Shown here in pieces: positions 16,563-25,166 of a DNA stretch of 64,000 nt. Location of the stretch: contig JBQTIY010000007.1 in NCBI GenBank assembly GCA_052387675.1, positions 124,001 through 188,000 on the forward strand, written 5' to 3'. The notes under the pieces were generated by a model. It saw only the letters and a list, made by a program, of their open reading frames with translations. It did not search any database and was not told the DNA's origin. Positions within the stretch are counted from its first letter, which is position 1. Every line of letters begins with the position of its first letter. Both the position numbers and the translations under genes were made by a program. The stretch is from JBQTIY01 sp052387675 (lineage in GTDB: Bacteria > Planctomycetota > B15-G4).

Positions 16563-17632
16563 GAAGGCGTGCGGCCCGGCTGTCGTTCGTCGGGCATGGG
16601 CGGGCGCCCGACCGCGCGCGTGGACATGGGCAGACGGCCGGCCTGCGTGGACGTGGCCGTGGCTTCGGCGGCCGCCGCAGCCGCTGCGTCGGCGGCCGCC
16701 TCAGCGGCCTCGTTCTCGCCCACAATGAGCGTGCCGCAGCCCTCGCGCGTGAAGAGTTCGAGCAGGATCGAGCCGCGCGCCAGCCCCGAGAGGATGTGGC
16801 CGCGCCGCACGCCGGCCTCCACCGCATCCACCACGGCCTGGATCTTGGGACGCATGCCGCCGCCCACCGCGCCGCCGGCCAGCATCTCGCGCGCTTGACG
16901 CGTGCTGAGCAGTGGCACCAAGCTGCTGGGATCGTCCTTGTCGCGCAGCACGCCGGGCACGGCTGTCAGCGAAATGAGCTTGGCCGCGCCGAGATCGCGC
17001 GCCAGCACGGAAGCCACCGTGTCGGCATTGATGTTCAGGATCGCGCCCTGCTCATCGGCGCCCAGCGAGGCCAGCACGGGCACATAGCCGTTGTCCATGA
17101 GCAACGAGAGCAGACTGCTGTCCACGGCATGCACGTCGCCGACGTGGCCGAAGTCCACCATGCGCGTGCCGCCCGTGGCCTCATCGCGCATCTCGGTGGG
17201 CTTTCTGCGCACCGCGCTGACGATGTCGGCGTCCACGCCGGAGAGCCCCACCGCGCGCACGCCCTGTCCGCGCAGCGCCGAAAGGATGTCCGTGTTGATC
17301 TTGCCGGCGAAGACCATCTTGGCCACGTCGAGGGTCTGCTCGTCGGTGACGCGCCGCCCCTCCACCATCTGCGGCGTGATGCCGAGGCGGCGGCTCATCT
17401 CGGTGGCCTGCGGGCCGCCGCCGTGCACGACCACCAGCCGGATGCCCACGTGCACCAAGAGCGAAATGTCTTCGGCCAGCGAGCGCAGCGCGTGCGGATT
17501 GCCGGCCAGCTCGCCGCCCAGCTTCACCACCATGACCTGCTTCTTGTGCTGGCGAATGTAGGGCAGCGCCTGCTTGAGGATGCGCAGCAGGGCGGCGTCG
17601 TTGCGGGCAGAGGGGCGCGGCGCGAGGCTCAT
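16559..17632 (-). CDS. argB: N-acetylglutamate kinase (amino-acid kinase family)
   Basis: The 357-residue protein starts at ATG 17632, overlapping the argF' stop (ATGA). It phosphorylates N-acylglutamate. Family motifs are clear: VVKLGGELAG (phosphate binding), VVVHGGGPQATEMSRRLG, FAGKINTDI, NINADTVASVLARDLGA, and GGMRPKIQAV near the C-terminal part of the fold. It is longer than typical ArgB (about 295 residues). The extra ~60 residues at the C terminus are low-complexity (EAAEAAADAAAAAAAEAT) plus a Pro/Arg tail overlapping argE, and probably add no catalysis. With a succinyl-type transcarbamylase downstream in the pathway, it may accept N-succinylglutamate. Confidence 0.9.
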   Translation of the reverse strand: MSLAPRPSARNDAALLRILKQALPYIRQHKKQVMVVKLGGELAGNPHALRSLAEDISLLVHVGIRLVVVHGGGPQATEMSRRLGITPQMVEGRRVTDEQTLDVAKMVFAGKINTDILSALRGQGVRAVGLSGVDADIVSAVRRKPTEMRDEATGGTRMVDFGHVGDVHAVDSSLLSLLMDNGYVPVLASLGADEQGAILNINADTVASVLARDLGAAKLISLTAVPGVLRDKDDPSSLVPLLSTRQAREMLAGGAVGGGMRPKIQAVVDAVEAGVRRGHILSGLARGSILLELFTREGCGTLIVGENEAAEAAADAAAAAAAEATATSTQAGRLPMSTRAVGRPPMPDERQPGRTPS

Positions 17633-18630
17633 GGCAAAACTCCCAGGGCGCGGCAGAGCGTAGCCTTCTGGACATCGAGTCGGGCAGAGGCCTGTTCCAG
17701 CACGATTGAGGCCGGCGAGTCCAGCACCTCGTCGGCCACGACCACGCCGCGCCGCACCGGCAGGCAGTGCATGAAGAGGGCCCGGCCCAGCGCGGCCGAA
17801 GTGAGCATCCAATCGCGGTGCCGGTCGAAGCGGGCGCTCGCCGCGGGCAGGTCGCCATAGTCGGGGCGCGCGCCCCAGGACTTCAGATAGACCACGTCGG
17901 CTCCGCGCAGGGCGGCCGCGCGGTCGTGGCTCTGTTCCAGCGTGCCGCCAGCCTGCTGGGACAAGCGCCGCGCATCGGCGAGCACGCCCTCGTCCAGCTC
18001 GTAGCCGGGCGGATGCGCGAGCACGAGCGAGTGTCCTTCGCGCGCAAAGGCCAGCAGGGCCGCGTTGGGCACGGCCATCGGCAGCGGCTTGATGTGCGGC
18101 GCCCAGCTCAGCACCACGCGCGCCTTCTTGCCAGGCAGGCGCCGACGCAGGGCCAGCGCATCGGCCAGGCCCTGATGCGGGTGGTCCATGGCCGATTCGA
18201 GATTGAGCAGCGGCACCGTGGCCGCTTCGGCGATGGCCGTGAGCAGCGGTTCGGCGGCGTCCTGCGCGGCCTCGCGCAGCCCGGCGAAGACGCGCACACC
18301 CAGGCCGTCGAGCAGGCGACCCAGCACCGGGATGGCCTCGCGCACATGTTCGGCCGCGTCGCCGTCCATGACCACGCGGCGATGCTCCAGCTTCCAAGTG
18401 TTGCCGCCGACTTCGAGCGCCAGCGCGTGCGCGCCGAGATCGAAGCAGGCCACTTCGAAGGCCGTGCGCGTGCGCAGCGAAGGATTGAAGAAGAGCATGC
18501 CGAGGCGGCGGCCGGCCAGGAGCGGGCGCCGGCCGGCGGGCCCGGACAGAGCCTCGGCGTGCTCGAGCAGCGCGTTCCAGTCGGCGCGGGAAAGCGTGCG
18601 CAGCGACAACAGGTGCCGCAGGGCGGTCAC
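17629..18630 (-). CDS. argF': N-acyl-ornithine carbamoyltransferase (ArgF' type)
   Basis: The 333-residue transcarbamylase starts with GTG 18630, overlapping the argD stop. It has the carbamoyl-phosphate motif SLRTRT (51-56). It belongs to the N-acylornithine branch rather than classical OTCase: 'NTWKLE', 'VMDGDAAEHVREAIPVLGR', 'KSWGARPDYGD' and 'FMHCLPVRRGVVV' match the Xanthomonas N-acetyl- and Bacteroides N-succinylornithine enzymes as I recall them. In that loop (DGDxxEH) Xanthomonas has Glu92, which reads the acetyl group, while Bacteroides has Pro90. Here it is Ala93. Published work showed that small residues at this site favour succinylornithine, so I predict succinyl or relaxed specificity. 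Confidence 0.88.
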   Translation of the reverse strand: MTALRHLLSLRTLSRADWNALLEHAEALSGPAGRRPLLAGRRLGMLFFNPSLRTRTAFEVACFDLGAHALALEVGGNTWKLEHRRVVMDGDAAEHVREAIPVLGRLLDGLGVRVFAGLREAAQDAAEPLLTAIAEAATVPLLNLESAMDHPHQGLADALALRRRLPGKKARVVLSWAPHIKPLPMAVPNAALLAFAREGHSLVLAHPPGYELDEGVLADARRLSQQAGGTLEQSHDRAAALRGADVVYLKSWGARPDYGDLPAASARFDRHRDWMLTSAALGRALFMHCLPVRRGVVVADEVLDSPASIVLEQASARLDVQKATLCRALGVLP

Positions 18631-19865
18631 GAAAGGGCGCCCCTCAAGGCCTCAACGAACTCATCCGCTTCGGCGAGGCTCAGCGTGAGCGGCGGCAGCA
18701 GACGGATCTGCTGCGGATCGCTTTCGCAGCCGCCGCAAAGCACGAGGCGCTCGCGCAGCGCCGCCACGACGGGCTTGGCCGGCCGGTCCAGATTCAGGCC
18801 GAGCATGAGGCCCAGGCCGGTGACCGAGTTCACGCCGCTCAGCGCGGACAGACGCCTCTGGAGGTGCGCTCCAACTTCGGCAGCGTGTTCAGGCAGGCGC
18901 TCCTCGCGCAGGATCTCGGCCACGGCGAGCATGGCCGCGCAGGCCAGAGGACCGCCGCCGAAGGTGGTGCCTTGGTCGCCGTGCTTCACGCGCGCGGCGA
19001 CATCCTCGCGCACGAAGACCACGCCGGCCGGGAAGCCGCCGCCCACGCCCTTGGCTCCGGTGATGAGGTCCGGCGTGAGGCCGAAGTGCTCGCCGAAGAA
19101 CATCCGGCCCGTGCGGCCGAAGCCGGTCTGCACTTCGTCGAAGATGAGCAGTGTGCCGTGTGCAGTGCAGAGCCGGCGCAGTTCGGCAAACCACTCCGGC
19201 CGCGCCACGCGGATGCCGCCCATGGAGGGCATGGGCTCGAGGATCACGGCGGCGAGGTCGCGCCCGAGGTGCGCGCGCAGGGCATCGAGCTCGCCGTAAG
19301 GCACGAAGCTGTGCTCCGGCGAGAGCGAATAGACCGGCTCGCGATACTTGCCCAGTCCGGTGGCGGCCAGCGCGCCGGCCGTGCGCCCGTGAAAGCCCTC
19401 GGCCATCGAGAGCACGTGTTTGCGGCCGGTGTCCTTGCGCGCAATCTTCAGCGCGGTCTCGTTGGCCTCGGTGCCGCTGTTGCAGAAGAAGACCCGCCGC
19501 AGGCCCTCGGGCGCCAACGCGCAGAGCGCCTCGGCGGCCTGAGCGCGCGTGTCGTTGTAGGCCACATTGCTGTAGAAGAGCAGGCGGCCGGCCTGCTCGC
19601 GCACGGCCTCCACCAGGCGCGGATGCCCGTGCCCGACGAGCGCCACGCAGTGCCCGCCGTACATGTCGAGGTAGCGGCGCCCGTCGGCGTCCCACACGCG
19701 GCTGCCTTCGCCGCGCACCAGCGCGATGGGCAGCTTGGCGTAGGTGGGCAGCGTCCAGCGCTCTTCGGCGGCAATGATCTCTGCGGTCGTGGCCAGCGCG
19801 GAGCCGCTCGGGACTCGCCCAGCATTCTTTGCGGGGCCGGCGCTCGCAGCTCCGGACGTGCTCAA
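18627..19865 (-). CDS. argD: N-acylornithine aminotransferase
   Basis: The 412-residue class-III PLP aminotransferase starts with TTG 19865, overlapping the argC stop (TTGA). It converts N-acylglutamate semialdehyde to N-acylornithine using glutamate. Visible motifs are 'LDMYGGHCVALVGHGHPRL', 'FCNSGTEANETALKIAR' (phosphate cup), 'EGFHGRTAGALAATG', 'LIFDEVQTGFGRTG' (PLP pyridine Asp) and 'ITGAKGVGGGFPAG' (Schiff-base Lys). A TTHG-like 'GTTFGGGPLACAA' follows. A ~35-residue variable N terminus precedes the fold. It lies between argC and argF' in the operon. Confidence 0.93.
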   Translation of the reverse strand: MSTSGAASAGPAKNAGRVPSGSALATTAEIIAAEERWTLPTYAKLPIALVRGEGSRVWDADGRRYLDMYGGHCVALVGHGHPRLVEAVREQAGRLLFYSNVAYNDTRAQAAEALCALAPEGLRRVFFCNSGTEANETALKIARKDTGRKHVLSMAEGFHGRTAGALAATGLGKYREPVYSLSPEHSFVPYGELDALRAHLGRDLAAVILEPMPSMGGIRVARPEWFAELRRLCTAHGTLLIFDEVQTGFGRTGRMFFGEHFGLTPDLITGAKGVGGGFPAGVVFVREDVAARVKHGDQGTTFGGGPLACAAMLAVAEILREERLPEHAAEVGAHLQRRLSALSGVNSVTGLGLMLGLNLDRPAKPVVAALRERLVLCGGCESDPQQIRLLPPLTLSLAEADEFVEALRGALS

Positions 19866-20953
19866 AGTCCCAGCCCTGGGCGGCGCAGGCCCAGCGTCTC
19901 GGGCAAGTGGAACATGAGGTTCAGGTTTTGCACGGCGGTGCCGGCCATGCCCTTGCCCAGGTTGTCGATGGCCAGCAGCACCACCGCCAGGCCGTCGCGC
20001 GTGGTGAGGCCGATGTCCACGAAGTTTGTGCCGACAACGCCACGCAGTTCTGGCTCGCTCGGCACCATGCGCACAAAGGGCTCGCGCGCGTAGGCCTGCT
20101 GGAAGGCCGTGTGCACCGCGCCCTCATTGCCCGGCTTCACCGGCACGAAGGCCGTCACGTGAATGCCGCGCGAGATCGGCGCGCTGTGCGGGACGAAGTC
20201 CACGCGCGCCTCGCCGCCCAGCGCGCGATGAATCTCAGGCAGGTGCTGGTGGCGCAGCGGCCGGTAAGCCTTGAAGTTGGCGAAGCGCTCGGGATGGTGC
20301 GTGCCGGAGCCGGGCGTGGCGCCCGAGCCGGAGCTGCCCGTCACCGAGCAAACCGAAACGCGCCCCTCGATGAGCCCGGCCTGCGCCAGCGGCCAGAGCG
20401 CCAGCACGGTGGCCAGCGCGTGGCAACCGGGGTTCGCCACCAGGCGCGCGGCGGCGATGTCGTCGCGGCGGCCGCACTCGGGGGCGCCGTAGATGCCGTC
20501 GCCGAGGCGTTCGGGGTGCGCGTGCGCCTTGCCGTAGTGCTCCTCGTACTCGGCCGCGCTGGCCAGACGGAAGTCGCCCGACAGATCGATGACCTTCACC
20601 TCGGGGGCCGCGTCGAGCACGACCGGCGCCTCCTTGGCGGCCACGCCATGCGGCGTGGCGAAGAAGAGCAGGTCGTTGCGCGCGGCCAGATCCGCCGCGC
20701 GATCCGCCGAGAAATGCAGGTCGGTGAAGCCGCGCAGGTGCGGATGCACGTCGCCCACCGCGCCGGTCTGCGTGCGGCTGGTGATCGCGGTGACCTTCAC
20801 CTGCGGGTGATCGAGCAAAAGGCGCAGCAGTTCCATGCCGCCGTAGCCGGTGCCGCCCACGATGGCCGCACGCACGATGCGCTTGCGCGTCGCGTCTTGT
20901 CCCGCAGCCGCAGCCGCCGGCGATGAGCTGCCGTAGAAGGCGCCTTTGCTCAC
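19862..20953 (-). CDS. argC: N-acetyl-gamma-glutamyl-phosphate reductase
   Basis: I choose GTG 20953 (363 residues), which overlaps the stop of the DUF1611 gene as GTGA; longer frames would run through that gene. A Rossmann start, 'RAAIVGGTGYGGMELLRLL', follows a ~27-residue extension. 'TGSSGSGATPG' and 'HHPERFANFKAYRPL' are family hallmarks. The catalytic cysteine is in 'VANPGCHALATVLAL' (GCH instead of the more common GCYPT), and the C-terminal 'VDFVPHSAPISRGIHVTAFV' supplies the catalytic His. It reduces N-acylglutamyl phosphate to the semialdehyde with NADPH. Confidence 0.92.
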   Translation of the reverse strand: MSKGAFYGSSSPAAAAAGQDATRKRIVRAAIVGGTGYGGMELLRLLLDHPQVKVTAITSRTQTGAVGDVHPHLRGFTDLHFSADRAADLAARNDLLFFATPHGVAAKEAPVVLDAAPEVKVIDLSGDFRLASAAEYEEHYGKAHAHPERLGDGIYGAPECGRRDDIAAARLVANPGCHALATVLALWPLAQAGLIEGRVSVCSVTGSSGSGATPGSGTHHPERFANFKAYRPLRHQHLPEIHRALGGEARVDFVPHSAPISRGIHVTAFVPVKPGNEGAVHTAFQQAYAREPFVRMVPSEPELRGVVGTNFVDIGLTTRDGLAVVLLAIDNLGKGMAGTAVQNLNLMFHLPETLGLRRPGLGL

Positions 20954-21990
20954 GCCAGGACTCCCTCGAAGGCCGCCTTCTCGATGATGTCCACGAAGCC
21001 CTCGGCATCCACGCGCGCGTTGGCGGCGGGCAGGCCGATGCTCTTCTTGATGTAGTCGATGCCGACATCGTTGTCGGTGGCCGGCCCGGCGATGCAGTCG
21101 ATCTTGAGGTGCAGGTCCTTGAGCCACTGCACACCGCCCCAGGCCGCGACGAGGTCGTTGGCGCAGAGCACGTGCGCACGCACTGCGCCCATCACCTCCG
21201 GGTCACGCAGGATCGACTCGACGCCGTAGGCGCCGATGATGCCGTCGCCGGCCTCGGCCACGACGACGTCAAGCTCCGTGCGCGCCTCGGCCTCCACCCA
21301 GCGCAAAAGACGCCGCGCCACGGGGGCCACATCAGAGAGCCCCACCGTGCTGGGCAGGCCCATGTCGATGAAGGAGAGCGTGGCGACCGCGCCGTGGTCG
21401 GCCATGTTGAGGGTGTCCTTGAGCGCCGCCACGCCCGTCATCTTCACGCCGCCGCAGACGTAGCCGCGCGCGGTGAGGCGCGCGATGAGCTCGCAGGCCG
21501 CCAGCGTCTTGCCGGCGTTCATGCAGGTGCCGGAGACCAGGATCACCGGCGGCGTGCGCTGCCCTTCCGGCGGCTCGCCCAGCGCCGCGTCGGCGATGTT
21601 CGCGCCGCGCCCTTCGCGCAGCACCATGCCCAGCACCTCCACGCGCAGCGGGTGACCGAAGTCCTTGTTCTCGCTGGTGGCCTCGCCGATCACGCCGCCC
21701 AGGTTGAGCAAGTGCAGCGTGTCGCCAGCTTTCACTGCTTCGGGCACGCGGCCCACGAAGCCGCGCAGCGCGGCGCGATTACCCAGCGCGCCCACCAAGA
21801 TGTCGCCCTTGCCCACGTGCGCCATGCGCCCGGTGGTCAGCTCCATGACGTCGTAAACGCGCTTCTCTTCGAGCGCCTTGACCACCAGCACTTGCCCCAC
21901 GCGGGCCTCGACCATGCGGCTGATCTCGACCTCGGCCGGCAGCTTGAGACGGTTCACGACACTGCCCAGCTTGTGCGGACGGATCTTCAT
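20950..21990 (-). CDS. DUF1611 P-loop protein inside arginine operon (possible glutamate N-acyltransferase)
   Basis: The 346-residue protein starts at ATG 21990, overlapping the argG stop by four bases. The N-terminal ~145 residues form a separate domain (RVYDVMELTTGRMAHVGKGD). The C-terminal DUF1611 domain has a P-loop, SGTCMNAGKT (about residues 153-162), and 'VVVAEAGDGIIGAYGVES'. I recall that a DUF1611 protein, DgcN of marine Pseudoalteromonas, is a D-glutamate N-acetyltransferase. The operon lacks argA and argJ, so I infer this protein could acylate glutamate in step one. Direct evidence is only its position and family; a regulator or metabolite-repair role remains possible. Confidence 0.72.
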   Translation of the reverse strand: MKIRPHKLGSVVNRLKLPAEVEISRMVEARVGQVLVVKALEEKRVYDVMELTTGRMAHVGKGDILVGALGNRAALRGFVGRVPEAVKAGDTLHLLNLGGVIGEATSENKDFGHPLRVEVLGMVLREGRGANIADAALGEPPEGQRTPPVILVSGTCMNAGKTLAACELIARLTARGYVCGGVKMTGVAALKDTLNMADHGAVATLSFIDMGLPSTVGLSDVAPVARRLLRWVEAEARTELDVVVAEAGDGIIGAYGVESILRDPEVMGAVRAHVLCANDLVAAWGGVQWLKDLHLKIDCIAGPATDNDVGIDYIKKSIGLPAANARVDAEGFVDIIEKAAFEGVLA

Positions 21991-23210
21991 GACGGAGGCA
22001 CTCCTTGCGAACGGGCCAGCGCGTCACGACGCGCGGCGAGCATCGAAGACAGGCCGTAGATGCGCGAGAAACCAGCGGCCTGCGCGCCGGTCCAGGCCGC
22101 GGCCCCTTCGCCGTAGACGGCGATGGCCGGGTTCATGAGTGAGTGCGGCGAGCGCAGCCCGACGACGTCGTAGTTGCCGCGATAGAGGCGCACGCGCACT
22201 TCGCCGCCGAGGCGCGTGTTGGCGCTCTGCAGCAGCGCCTCGAGGTCCCGCATGACCGGGTCGTGGAACTGCCCTTCGTGCAGGAGCATGGCGTAGAACT
22301 GGCCGACCTGGTCGATCCAGTGCGACTGCCACTTGGTGGTGACGAGCTTTTGCAGCTCGCGGTGCGCGCGGATGAGCACCAGCGGCGCCGGCGCCTCGAA
22401 GGCGATGCGCCCCTTGTGCCCCAAGATCGTGTCGCCCAGGTGGACGCCGCGTCCCACGCCGTGCGGCCGGCAACGCTCGTTGAGCGCGGCCACCAGGGCC
22501 ACGCCGCCGAGCCGCTCGCCATCCAGCGAAACCGGCAGGCCGTCTTCGAAACCCAGCACGAGTTCCTCGGGCTCGGCCGCGGCCTTGGTGGGCGAGACCG
22601 TCATGGTGTAGGCCGCTTCGGCCGGCATGGCCCAGGGATCGTGCGTTTCTTTGCCGCCGATGGTCGTGCCGAAGAGGCCTTCGTTCACGGAGTAGGTGGT
22701 GGTCTTGGCGGGCACGCTCACGCCGCGCGCCACGAGCCAGTCGGTCTCTTGCTGACGCGACCAGTTCAGGTCGCGGATCGGGGCCAGGATTTCCAGCTCC
22801 GGGGCCAGCGCGCCGATGGCCACGTCGAAGCGCACTTGGTCATTGCCCGCACCGGTGGAACCGTGCGCGATGGCCTTGGCGCCGACCTCGCGCGCCACGG
22901 CCACCACCGCCTCGGCCTGGGCCGTGCGCTCGCAGCCCACCGAGACCGGGTAGGTGCCACCGCGCAGGCCATTGCCGCGAATGAGCCAGGCCACGAAGCC
23001 CGACCAGACCCGCTCGCGCGCATCGATGGAACGATGATCTGTCACGCCCAGCGAGCGCGCGCGCTCGGCCACGGCGGCCAGCGCGGCCGGCGTGAAGCCG
23101 CCGGTGTCCACGCAGACCGTGACCACCCGCGCGCCGGTCTGCTCGGCCAGCCACTTCACGCAGAAGCTCGTGTCGAGGCCGCCGGAAAAGGCGAGCACGA
23201 TGGTCGTCAA
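21987..23210 (-). CDS. argG: Argininosuccinate synthase
   Basis: The 407-residue ATP-pyrophosphatase joins citrulline and aspartate. The PP-loop is at the N terminus, 'LAFSGGLDTSFCVKWL'. 'YPVSVGCERTAQAEAVVAVAREVGAKAIAHGSTGAGNDQVRFD' and 'YSVNEGLFGTTIGG' are family signatures. No in-frame ATG exists, so the start is TTG 23210 (MTTIVLAFSGG). No Shine-Dalgarno is evident, which allows a leaderless or weakly initiated mRNA. It is the first gene of the eight-gene arg operon, although it acts near the end of the pathway. An imperfect inverted repeat sits 8-33 bp upstream. Confidence 0.92.
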   Translation of the reverse strand: MTTIVLAFSGGLDTSFCVKWLAEQTGARVVTVCVDTGGFTPAALAAVAERARSLGVTDHRSIDARERVWSGFVAWLIRGNGLRGGTYPVSVGCERTAQAEAVVAVAREVGAKAIAHGSTGAGNDQVRFDVAIGALAPELEILAPIRDLNWSRQQETDWLVARGVSVPAKTTTYSVNEGLFGTTIGGKETHDPWAMPAEAAYTMTVSPTKAAAEPEELVLGFEDGLPVSLDGERLGGVALVAALNERCRPHGVGRGVHLGDTILGHKGRIAFEAPAPLVLIRAHRELQKLVTTKWQSHWIDQVGQFYAMLLHEGQFHDPVMRDLEALLQSANTRLGGEVRVRLYRGNYDVVGLRSPHSLMNPAIAVYGEGAAAWTGAQAAGFSRIYGLSSMLAARRDALARSQGVPPS

Positions 23211-23217
23211 GCGAGTA

Positions 23218-23243
23218 TGTGCATAAACATAGTCTTATGGACA
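23218..23243 (-). promoter_or_regulatory. Inverted repeat upstream of arg operon
   Basis: TGTGCATAA (23218-23226) and TTATGGACA (23235-23243) match as inverted arms at 8 of 9 positions with an 8-base spacer. They sit in the only AT-rich stretch before argG. The position suggests an operator over the operon promoter. It is not an evident E. coli-type ARG box. Confidence 0.4.
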
Positions 23244-23364
23244 AGTATCGGTGCGCGCCGGCGCCTCACAAGGCCAAGCTGCCGTGCCGCGAAAAAAGAT
23301 TTGAGAAGCGTCGGCCGCCGGGTGCTGCTCAGCCGCCCGCTCTGCGTTGCGCTCAGCGCCGCGT

Positions 23365-24552
23365 TCAGCGGCGGTCGAGCGGAACGAAGGCGCGGTCGCG
23401 CTGGCCGACGTAGTTGCTCTTCGGGCGGATGAGGCGGTTGTCGGCGTGCTGCTCCATGACGTGAGCCAGCCAGCCGGAGACACGCGACACAGCGAAGATG
23501 GGCGTGTAGAGCTCGGGGTCGAGACCCATCGAGCCGTAGACCGAGGCGGAGAAGAAGTCGACATTCACGAAAATGCCCTTCTGCTCCTTCATGTAGTCCT
23601 CGATCTTGCGCGACATCTCGAACCACTTGGTCTTGCCGGTCTTGGCGGTGAGATCCTTGGCCATGCGGCGCAGCACCGTGGCGCGCGGGTCCTCGACCTT
23701 GTAGACGCGGTGGCCGAAGCCCATGACGCGGCCCTTGGGGCGGGCGAGGACCTTCTCGAGGTAGGGCACCACGTTGCTCAGCTCGCCCACCTCTTCGAGC
23801 ATGCGCATGACCTTGGTGTTGGCGCCGCCGTGCAGGCGGCCGGCCAGGGTGCCCACGGCCGCGGTGACCGCCGCGTAGGCGTCCGACTCGGTGGCCGCCG
23901 TGACGCGGGCCGAGAAGGTGGAGGCATTGAAGCCGTGGTCGGCGTGCAGCGTGAGGGCCGCGTCGAAAATGCGCTCTTCCTCGGGCGTGGGCTCAGTGCC
24001 GCGCACCATGTAGAGGAAGCAGCCGGCGTGGCTGAGTTCAGCCTTGGGCGCAAGCGGCGCCTTGCCGGTGGACAGCCGGTAGCAGCCCGCGACGAGCGTG
24101 CCCATCATCGCGGTGAGCTTCTTGGACATGCGCAGGTTCGCTTCGGCGTGCGCCTTGGCATCGTCGAGCGTGACGTTGACGTCCTTCTGATCCCAGGCCG
24201 AGAGCGCCGAGACGCCCGTGCGCACCAAGTCCATCAGTGACTGCTTGCCCGCGAGCGGCTTCAGCACTTCCCACACGGCGGCGGGCACCGGGCGCAGCGC
24301 AGCGAGTTCATCGCGGAAGGTCTTGAGCTGTGCCTTGTTCGGCAGCGCATCGTGCCAGAGCAGATAGATGCACTCTTCGAAGGTGGCCTGTTCGGCGAGC
24401 GGCTCGATCGCGATGCCGCGATAACCGAGGCGGCCATTGGCGCCGTCGATCATGCTCAGTCCGGAGTTTCCGGCGACGACGCCTTCGAGGCCGGCGGGCG
24501 CGGGAGCATTGCTGGTGTTGGGCTGGAGCGGTGAGGGTGCCTGGGTGGTCAC
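23365..24552 (-). CDS. gltA: Citrate synthase
   Basis: The 395-residue protein (GTG 24552) condenses acetyl-CoA and oxaloacetate. The catalytic set is present: His in 'LTLHADHGFNASTF', 'AGRLHGGANTKVMRML', His/Arg in 'VMGFGHRVYK' and Asp in 'IFVNVDFFSASVY'. The length and lack of an N-terminal extended beta domain place it in the shorter type-I (Gram-positive/2-methylcitrate-like) group, so a methylcitrate synthase is the main alternative. The first ~20 residues are Pro/Ala/Asn-rich. It lies upstream of argG on the same strand with a 154-bp gap, so it is probably a separate unit. Confidence 0.92.
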   Translation of the reverse strand: MTTQAPSPLQPNTSNAPAPAGLEGVVAGNSGLSMIDGANGRLGYRGIAIEPLAEQATFEECIYLLWHDALPNKAQLKTFRDELAALRPVPAAVWEVLKPLAGKQSLMDLVRTGVSALSAWDQKDVNVTLDDAKAHAEANLRMSKKLTAMMGTLVAGCYRLSTGKAPLAPKAELSHAGCFLYMVRGTEPTPEEERIFDAALTLHADHGFNASTFSARVTAATESDAYAAVTAAVGTLAGRLHGGANTKVMRMLEEVGELSNVVPYLEKVLARPKGRVMGFGHRVYKVEDPRATVLRRMAKDLTAKTGKTKWFEMSRKIEDYMKEQKGIFVNVDFFSASVYGSMGLDPELYTPIFAVSRVSGWLAHVMEQHADNRLIRPKSNYVGQRDRAFVPLDRR

Positions 24553-24719
24553 GGTCGTGGAGCCTTCGTGGTTCGGCGGAGCAGAGGGCGCGCGGCGATC
24601 CGAGCGCTACGGCAGCGCACGTCGCCCGAGGGATTCCGCGCACGCCGAACGCGATCTCGCGCGCGCAATCCAGGACGCGGGATTGTAGGCAAATTGGCCT
24701 GCGGCGCGACAGTCCCGGC

Positions 24720-25166
24720 TCAGCTCGGCGTCACCGGCCGCAGCCCGTAGTTGAGCCAGTAGACCAGCACGCCGGTCACCGACACGAAGATCCAGATCGG
24801 CAGCGTGATCCGGCCCCAGACGCGGTGCCGGGTCAGCCTCCCGCGCAACGCCAGGACCAGCGTGGTCAGGATGAGCGGCACCATGAGCGTGGCCAGGATG
24901 GTGTGCGGGATGAGGATGGCGAAGTAGACCGTGCGCAGCGCCCCCTCGCCCCAGAAAGGCACCGAGCCCACGCGCGCGTGGTAGTCGAGGTAGCTGGCCA
25001 GAAAGACCGTCGAGACCCCGAAGGCCGCGAGCATCAGCGCCTTGTGGGCCGACTCGCTGCGCCGGCCCCCCGCCCAGGGCCCCCGGCCGCGAATCGCCAG
25101 CCATCCCAAGACGAGCAGCGCAGCGGCGAGTCCGTTGAGCAGCGCGTGCAGGGCCGGCCGGCTCAG
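24720..25166 (-). CDS. ctaM: DUF420 membrane protein (CtaM-like oxidase assembly factor), CTG start
   Basis: The 148-residue protein has four membrane segments and the DUF420 pattern: 'KALMLAAFGVSTVFLASYLDYH', 'YFAILIPHTILATLMVPLILTTL', 'RITLPIWIFVSVTGVLVYWLNYG'. CtaM (YozB) is needed for cytochrome oxidase assembly in Firmicutes. Homology begins at LSRPALHALLNGL. The only start fitting both that and the upstream stop is CTG 25166, overlapping the TGA of the ctaB-SCO1 gene as CTGA. No ATG, GTG or TTG exists nearby in frame. It is the last gene of the ctaA-ctaB/sco-ctaM operon. Conserved His residues (YLDYH, IPHT) could bind metal. Confidence 0.8.
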   Translation of the reverse strand: MSRPALHALLNGLAAALLVLGWLAIRGRGPWAGGRRSESAHKALMLAAFGVSTVFLASYLDYHARVGSVPFWGEGALRTVYFAILIPHTILATLMVPLILTTLVLALRGRLTRHRVWGRITLPIWIFVSVTGVLVYWLNYGLRPVTPS

